Source of the DNA: Gemmatimonadota bacterium
GTDB taxonomy: Bacteria > JAAXHH01
NCBI GenBank assembly: GCA_026705925.1
Contig: JAPOZT010000017.1
Coordinates: 97,866 to 161,865, forward strand
Reading direction: 5' to 3'
Length of the DNA: 64,000 nucleotides
In this document: positions 59,046 to 64,000 of the stretch, piece after piece
How positions within the stretch are numbered: the first letter of the stretch is position 1
Layout of the letters: every line of letters begins with the position of its first letter
Notes under the pieces: generated by a model
Told to the model about the DNA's origin: nothing
Seen by the model: only the letters and a program-made list of their open reading frames with translations
Database searches by the model: none
Program-made: the position numbers and the translations under genes

Positions 59046-59303
59046 ATGATGGAACTTGCCCAGCTTCTCCTGACACCAGTTACACTGCTAACGGCCTTCA
59101 TCTTCTTCTGGAAACAGACCAAGGCCATAAGTAACGAACTGAGACGGGAACTGAAGTCAGATATGAAGGAAATGAAGGAGGAGTTAAAGGGAGAGATCGC
59201 GTCCGTGCGTACGGAAGTTACCGCCATCCGGGAAGAAACGCACGACATGAACGGACGGCTCGGACGCGTTGAGGGTCTGCTGAAGATCACGGATTCCGGT
59301 TGA
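59046..59303 (+). CDS. Small membrane/coiled-coil protein, tandem paralogue 3
   Basis: 85 residues from the ATG at 59046 with AGGAGG 7 nt upstream; a second ATG follows at once. MELAQLLLTPVTLLTAFIFF is the anchor, ELRRELKSDMKEMKEELKGE the coiled coil, and THDMNGRLGRVEGLLK the conserved end. The leader AGGAGGAAAGACC nearly matches that of paralogue 2, so the duplicated unit included the ribosome-binding site. Convergent with gatB (15-bp gap). Confidence 0.72.
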   Translation: MMELAQLLLTPVTLLTAFIFFWKQTKAISNELRRELKSDMKEMKEELKGEIASVRTEVTAIREETHDMNGRLGRVEGLLKITDSG

Positions 59304-59318
59304 ATCCGGCGAACGGTC

Positions 59319-60860
59319 TCAGTCCCCGGCCAGCTTCTTGCGGAGCAACTCGTTCACCATCTTCGGATTCGCTTTGCCCTGGGTCACGCGCATGACCTGG
59401 CCCATGAAGAAGCCGAGGAGTTTGGTCTTTCCGGCGCGATATTCGGCGACGTCGTCTGGATGATCGGCGAGGATGCCGTCGACGACGCCTTCGAGTTCGC
59501 CGGTGTCCGAGATCTGTACGAGGCCCTGCTCCTCGATGACCTGAACCGGTGCCTTGCCGGTCTCGGCCATGGCATCGAGCACGTCCTTACCGATCTTGCC
59601 GCTGATCTTGCCTTCCTTGATCTGTCCGAGGAGCTGGGCGAGGTGATCGGGTGGAATTCGGGCTTCGAGGGTCTGATGGTCGATACGGCTTTCGTGCTGG
59701 ACACGCAGGAGTTCACTGAGCATCCAGTTGCTGACGGTGCGAGCGTCGGCGGATGGCTTGCCGGCCGATCCTCCTGCTGCAACACCGGATGCCCCGCCAG
59801 CCGCATCGCCAACCGCATGGGAGACGCATGCCTCGAAGTAGTCGGCCCGGGTCCGGTTCTCCGTCAGTTGCCGCGCCATGTCCTGCGGCAGTCTGTAGTC
59901 GTCGACGAAGCGCCGCATGCGCACGTCGGGGAGTTCGGGCAGGTCTTCGCCGATCTCGTCCACCCAGGAGCGGGCAATTTCGACGGTTACGAGATCGGGG
60001 TCGGGGAAGTACCGGTAGTCGTGGGCTTCCTCCTTCGACCGCATGGGGAAGGTCTCCCGCTTCTCCTCGTCCCACAGGCGGGTCTGGCGCACGACGGTGC
60101 CGCCGTCTTCGAGCAGCTCGGACTGCCTGGCGATTTCGAATTCGAGCGCGCGTTCCATGGATCGCATGGAGTTCATGTTCTTGATCTCGACGAGTTCGCC
60201 CAGGGGATCGCCGGGCTTGCGGATGGACACGTTGGCGTCGCAGCGCAGGCTGCCCTCATCCATGTTGCCGTCGCAGACGCCGATGTACTGCAGGATCTGC
60301 CGCAGCCGGGCGAGATAGGCCGAGGCTTCGCGGGGACTGCGGATGTCCGGTTCGCTGACGATCTCCATCAGGGGCACGCCCGTCCGGTTGAAATCGATGT
60401 AGCTCAGATCCGGATCGTACCCGGGTTCGTTGTGGATGGACTTGCCGGCTTCTTCCTCCAGGTGGATCCGCCGGAGCCGGACGAAGCGGGGGCCGTCCTC
60501 GCCCTCGATCTCGATGCCGCCGGCCAGGGAAATGGGCTCGCCCGCCCGGTCGTACTGCGAGATCTGGTAGCCCTTGGGCAGGTCCGGATAGAAGTAGTTC
60601 TTGCGGGCGAAGGCGCTGGTTTCGGCCACGTGGCCGTCCACGGCCAGGGCCATGCGGATCGTGTATTCAACGGCGCGGCGGTTCAGGACGGGCAGGACGC
60701 CGGGCATGCCGAGACAGATGGGGCAGACGCGGGTATTTGGTTCGCCGCCGAAGGCCACGGCGCATCCGCAGAAGATCTTCGAGTTGGTCAGGAGCTGGGC
60801 GTGCACTTCCAGCCCGATCACGGATTCGTAGTTCATGTTTCCTTGCTCGTTTGCGCTCAT
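59319..60860 (-). CDS. gatB: Aspartyl/glutamyl-tRNA amidotransferase subunit B
   Basis: 513 residues from the ATG at 60860, overlapping the gatA stop (ATGA). The GatB catalytic cradle is visible in [50 protein letters not shown] and [15 protein letters not shown]. The C-terminal tail domain (YqeY-like, from about 370) contacts tRNA. A Gly/Ala/Ser-rich insertion ([17 protein letters not shown]) interrupts the helical domain. It phosphorylates and, with GatA, amidates Glu-tRNA(Gln) or Asp-tRNA(Asn). Confidence 0.93.
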   Translation of the reverse strand: MSANEQGNMNYESVIGLEVHAQLLTNSKIFCGCAVAFGGEPNTRVCPICLGMPGVLPVLNRRAVEYTIRMALAVDGHVAETSAFARKNYFYPDLPKGYQISQYDRAGEPISLAGGIEIEGEDGPRFVRLRRIHLEEEAGKSIHNEPGYDPDLSYIDFNRTGVPLMEIVSEPDIRSPREASAYLARLRQILQYIGVCDGNMDEGSLRCDANVSIRKPGDPLGELVEIKNMNSMRSMERALEFEIARQSELLEDGGTVVRQTRLWDEEKRETFPMRSKEEAHDYRYFPDPDLVTVEIARSWVDEIGEDLPELPDVRMRRFVDDYRLPQDMARQLTENRTRADYFEACVSHAVGDAAGGASGVAAGGSAGKPSADARTVSNWMLSELLRVQHESRIDHQTLEARIPPDHLAQLLGQIKEGKISGKIGKDVLDAMAETGKAPVQVIEEQGLVQISDTGELEGVVDGILADHPDDVAEYRAGKTKLLGFFMGQVMRVTQGKANPKMVNELLRKKLAGD

Positions 60861-62368
60861 GACCGCGTCGCCTCCTCGAAGGCGTAGGCCGCTCTCAGAA
60901 TCCGCTCCTCGCCGAAGTGGGGACCGATGATCTGCAGGCCGACGGGCATGCCGCCTGGATCCGTTCCGCAAGGCAGGGAGATGGCCGGAACGCCGGCGAG
61001 GTTGATGGGCACGGTATAGACGTCGGACAGGTACATCTGCAGCGGGTCGTCGATCTTCTCGCCGATGCGGAAGGCGGTGGTGGGCGTGGTGGGCGCCACC
61101 AGGAGGTCGACCTTTTCAAAGGCCTGGTCGAAGTCGCCCTTGATGAGCGTGCGCACACGCTGGGCCTTGTCGTAGTAGGCATCGTAGTAGCCGGCGCTGA
61201 GCACGTAGGTACCGAGCATGATCCGGCGCTTCACCTCGAGGCCGAACCCCCCGCTGCGGGTCGATCCGTACATGGCGTCCAACCGGTCTTCGGGCGCGAG
61301 CGCAGGCGCGCCGACTCCGGCTCCGCTGCTGGTCGGCGCATCAACGGCAGGCGCGCCGCCATCTTCACCCCGGTACCCGTACTTCACCCCGTCATATCGT
61401 GCCAGGTTGGAGGAGGCTTCCGCGGTGACCAGGATATAGTACGCGGCCACGGCGTATTCGGTGTGGGGCAGGTGGACGCTTTCCACGCGGGCGCCGAGGG
61501 ATTCCATGCGTTCGATGGCCCGGCTTACGCTTTCCTTCACGGAAGGGTCGAGGCCCTCGGCCAGGTATTCTTCGGGTACGCCGATGCGCACCCCTTCGAT
61601 GCCGCGCTTCAGGTCTGCCGTGTAGTCCGGCACCGCTTCCGATGCCGACGTGGTGTCCATGGGGTCGTGGCCCGCGATGACGCCCAGTAGCCGCGCGCAG
61701 TCTTCCACGTTCCGGGCCATGGGTCCGACCTGGTCGAAAGAGGATCCGTAGGCGATGATGCCGAAGCGGGAGACCCGTCCGTAGGTGGGCTTGAGTCCCA
61801 CGACGCCGCAGAAAGCCGCGGGCTGGCGGATCGAACCGCCCGTGTCCTCGCCCAGGGCCAGGACCGCCGTGCCCGCCGCCAGGGCCGCGGCGGAACCCCC
61901 GCTTGAGCCGCCCGGCACGCGGGAGGTATCCAGGGGGTTCCGGCAGACGTCGAACACGGAGTTCTCGTTGGAGGACCCCATGCCGAACTGGTCCATGTTG
62001 GTCTTGCCGACGATCACGGCGTCCGCCGCGCGCAACCGGGCGATGACGGTGGCGTCGTAGGGCGGCACGAATCCCTCAAGTATCCGGGAAGCACAGGTGG
62101 TTTCCAGGCCTTTCGTGCAGATGGCGTCCTTGATGGCGATGGGCACGCCGGCCAGCGGTCCGGTCGTTTCGCCGGCAGCGACACGGCGGTCCACCTCCTG
62201 CGCGTCTTCTATCACCGACTCCGGGTCGACCGCGAGATAGGCGTTGATGGCGGGGTCTTTCTCTTCGATGAGGCGCAGGACTTCCCTGGCCGTCTCTTCC
62301 GCGGTCATCTCGCCGGACTTGATCCGCGGCGCCAGGTCGTGGGCCGCCATTTCGATTAAGTTTGCCAC
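60857..62368 (-). CDS. gatA: Aspartyl/glutamyl-tRNA amidotransferase subunit A
   Basis: 503 residues of amidase signature enzyme: catalytic Lys in [12 protein letters not shown], the Ser-cisSer loop [16 protein letters not shown], and [15 protein letters not shown]. It releases ammonia from glutamine for GatB. An Ala/Gly/Pro/Ser-rich insertion ([20 protein letters not shown]) sits near residue 350, just before the conserved [15 protein letters not shown] block. gatA is first and gatB is coupled behind it. No gatC ORF is seen directly upstream (62369-62466). Confidence 0.93.
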   Translation of the reverse strand: MANLIEMAAHDLAPRIKSGEMTAEETAREVLRLIEEKDPAINAYLAVDPESVIEDAQEVDRRVAAGETTGPLAGVPIAIKDAICTKGLETTCASRILEGFVPPYDATVIARLRAADAVIVGKTNMDQFGMGSSNENSVFDVCRNPLDTSRVPGGSSGGSAAALAAGTAVLALGEDTGGSIRQPAAFCGVVGLKPTYGRVSRFGIIAYGSSFDQVGPMARNVEDCARLLGVIAGHDPMDTTSASEAVPDYTADLKRGIEGVRIGVPEEYLAEGLDPSVKESVSRAIERMESLGARVESVHLPHTEYAVAAYYILVTAEASSNLARYDGVKYGYRGEDGGAPAVDAPTSSGAGVGAPALAPEDRLDAMYGSTRSGGFGLEVKRRIMLGTYVLSAGYYDAYYDKAQRVRTLIKGDFDQAFEKVDLLVAPTTPTTAFRIGEKIDDPLQMYLSDVYTVPINLAGVPAISLPCGTDPGGMPVGLQIIGPHFGEERILRAAYAFEEATRS

Positions 62369-62466
62369 GCGTTACTCCGGATGCATAGACTCGGCATTAT
62401 TCACCACGCGATCTGCGGCATCACGCGGTGGTGTTCGGGATCCGGGCAGGCGCGTCGACCGGGCAT

Positions 62467-63936
62467 TCATCGCGCGATCAACAGGGTCACGCGGTGAGAC
62501 TCCGTGCCCGGCAGCTCCATCGGCGCCCCGTGCGCGTCCCGTTTCGTAAACGGATGGTGCATGACGATGTCCTGGCGGTCGTCCCGGTTGAGGTCGGTCA
62601 TCCAGGCGAATTCCTCGTCGTTGGGCAGTTCGACCGCCACCTTCTGTGGCTCGTCGGCAAACAGTCGCGGACCGGGCACGCCCACGAAGACATGCAGTTC
62701 CCGGTGGGTCCACTCGATCAGCAGGTCGGCGCGGCCGTTTCCCGTCACGTCCCCAATGAACAGGTTCTTGTTGAACGCGCGCAAGTACTGTTCGCGGTCC
62801 CTTCGCCGTGCGTGTTTTCCGCCCTGCAGCACGACGTCCAGAGGAACCCAACCTGGCTCCCGCGGACTCGGGGCGCCGTCCAGCTGGATGCGCCGCGTGG
62901 CCGTGGCGCGGTCCGGAATGCGGCCGTCGCGCACGTGGTAGAAGGCGACATTCAACCACACGTCATCTCCCATGAAACCCTTGATCCGCTTGAAGAGGCT
63001 GCCTTCGAGGTATTTGTTCTCGATCGAAGTGACGACGAGATCGCCTTTGCCGTCTCTGTCGAGATCGCGGCGCTCAATGGCGATTTGGACCTGGTTTTCG
63101 GTCTGAATCGTGACATCGGGCGTGGACGCGAATCGGATGGGGCTGCCGGGCCCACGTGCACCAGGACCACGGACGTCGGATCCGTCGCCACCAGTTTCGA
63201 GCGCGCCACCAGATCCACCCGCGTCATCGACTCCGAACGCGCCAAAATACACTTCGTAAGCGGATCGTTTGTCCTTGATCCGTGCTCCCTCGAGTACGTA
63301 GACCACCATGTCGGCGATGCCGTCGCCGTTCAGGTCGCCGAACGAATGAAGTGCCCGACCCGTCATTTCCCCGTCGGCAAGCAAGGTGACATCGTCGGAG
63401 TCGAATTGCACGTCAGTGGTGAAGGTCAACGGTTCGGGGTCGAAGAGGCCCTGTTCGTCCTGTACATGCGCTTCGAAGTGGTTTCCGTTCCAGGACACCA
63501 GGTCGACGCGGCCGTCGTCGTTACTGTCGAATCCGTGGATCCGGCTCACGCTCCAGGGGTCGAACCGGTATCCATCGGCGCCGAGGATCGGGTCGAAGTT
63601 GGGAGGAGGACCGACTTCTATCGGATCGGCGAAGGCGTCGCCATCCAATTGTACGTAAATCTGGAAACCATCGTCACCGGGTACGACCAGGTCGGTCTGG
63701 CCATCACCGTTCACGTCTCGGGTGACATCCACGTGCGGCACCTCACCCTCGCGAGGTGCCTGGAAACCGGTCGTGGCTGGCGCGACGGGCTTGACGTTCG
63801 TGGCAGCCGTGACGGTCGCGACGGACACGAGTTCGTGCTCCGTGCCCGAGTCGGGATCCCACACGTTAAGCCGTCCAGGTTCGCCGGTAATCAGGCGTTC
63901 GCGGACTCCTATGCGGGCAACGTCGACGAAGGTCAC
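62467..63936 (-). CDS. FG-GAP/VCBS-repeat protein (5-prime end uncertain)
   Basis: 489 residues with six calcium-binding FG-GAP/VCBS motifs of a beta-propeller: DVNGDGQTDLVV, DSNDDGRVDLV, DLNGDGIADMVV, DLDRDGKGDLVV, DVTGNGRADLLI, DLNRDDRQDIVM. Such proteins are usually exported and bind ligands or partners. The only in-frame start is a GTG without a ribosome-binding site, and there is no signal peptide. An in-frame TGA lies just upstream, so the true N-terminus may be frameshifted or the gene truncated. A Gly-rich insertion (GGSGGALETGGDGSDVRGPG) lies between blades. Confidence 0.72.
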   Translation of the reverse strand: MTFVDVARIGVRERLITGEPGRLNVWDPDSGTEHELVSVATVTAATNVKPVAPATTGFQAPREGEVPHVDVTRDVNGDGQTDLVVPGDDGFQIYVQLDGDAFADPIEVGPPPNFDPILGADGYRFDPWSVSRIHGFDSNDDGRVDLVSWNGNHFEAHVQDEQGLFDPEPLTFTTDVQFDSDDVTLLADGEMTGRALHSFGDLNGDGIADMVVYVLEGARIKDKRSAYEVYFGAFGVDDAGGSGGALETGGDGSDVRGPGARGPGSPIRFASTPDVTIQTENQVQIAIERRDLDRDGKGDLVVTSIENKYLEGSLFKRIKGFMGDDVWLNVAFYHVRDGRIPDRATATRRIQLDGAPSPREPGWVPLDVVLQGGKHARRRDREQYLRAFNKNLFIGDVTGNGRADLLIEWTHRELHVFVGVPGPRLFADEPQKVAVELPNDEEFAWMTDLNRDDRQDIVMHHPFTKRDAHGAPMELPGTESHRVTLLIAR

Positions 63937-64000
63937 ACCGGGACTATCGAAGGTTCATGCCCTCGTTAATCGCATAAATAACATTGATGGACGGAAGCCA

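Noticed and set aside
59460-60887. 475-aa plus-strand ORF opposite gatB
   Set aside because: It is an antisense shadow of gatB caused by high GC; the translation is low-complexity in G/V/D/H and matches no family.

Overview
The window is GC-rich, densely coding bacterial chromosome with no phage, plasmid or insertion-sequence genes. The gene content includes two type I sulfatases, three phytanoyl-CoA dioxygenase-like (PhyH) proteins, three Gfo/Idh/MocA-family proteins, a PotABCD-type transporter with two extra PotD copies, a myo-inositol-phosphate synthase, a bacillithiol-type redox pair, and GatA/GatB. This mixture is typical of uncultured, sulfatase- and PhyH-rich lineages such as Latescibacterota or Poribacteria. 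That placement is an inference from gene content; no rRNA or other phylogenetic marker was compared.

Layout. 1-5 kb: the end of a D-2-hydroxyacid dehydrogenase, a helically phased DnaA-box cluster, a collagen-like lipoprotein, an AT-rich spacer, a MarR regulator, an orphan HicB-like protein and two small membrane proteins. 5-13 kb: tRNA-Glu and tRNA-Gln, a dGTPase-like HD protein, sulfatase, acidic repeat lipoprotein, PhyH, aminotransferase, PC4-like protein, and a histidine phosphatase fused to DNA-3-methyladenine glycosylase I. 13-17.5 kb: potA-potD-potB-potC operon. 17.5-24 kb: small proteins, a Rieske oxygenase, a double M16 peptidase, a Gfo/Idh protein and a beta-propeller protein. 24-26.6 kb: arsR-arsI, a cystathionine gamma-synthase-like enzyme and a small zinc-motif membrane protein. 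27-33 kb: Gfo/Idh plus sugar isomerase, bacilliredoxin, QueF, a conserved unknown, inositol-phosphate synthase. 33-42.7 kb: LysR, CcmH-like, coiled-coil protein, MFS-HEAT fusion, GH109-like Gfo/Idh, two D-threonine-aldolase/DSD-like enzymes, a crotonase. 43-48 kb: ABC-F, YpdA-like reductase plus DCC protein, purE-purK. 48-58 kb: APH-like kinase, a sulfatase-gene fragment, DUF3500, sulfatase, PhyH, two orphan PotD paralogues, DUF3883, PhyH. 58-64 kb: three tandem transmembrane/coiled-coil paralogues, gatB-gatA, FG-GAP protein.

Functional links. The pot operon and two orphan binding proteins suggest polyamine or related cation uptake. BrxB, YpdA and the DCC protein suggest a bacillithiol-like thiol system. 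ArsR-ArsI suggests organoarsenical handling. The tRNA-Gln gene and GatAB fit indirect Gln-tRNA synthesis.

The most unusual property is DNA-level: short tandem duplications recur at gene boundaries. Stop-proximal coding segments are repeated just beyond the stop codon at four loci (M16 peptidase, second DSD-like gene, two potD paralogues), with a weaker case at one PhyH gene. A ribosome-binding-site unit is reiterated before the aminotransferase, a 15-bp minisatellite abuts the ABC-F start, and a 100-bp decayed copy of a sulfatase 5-prime end lies 1.35 kb from its parent. I found no single undescribed multi-gene system that I can defend. The tandem small-membrane-protein family and the phosphatase-glycosylase fusion are the best protein-level leads.
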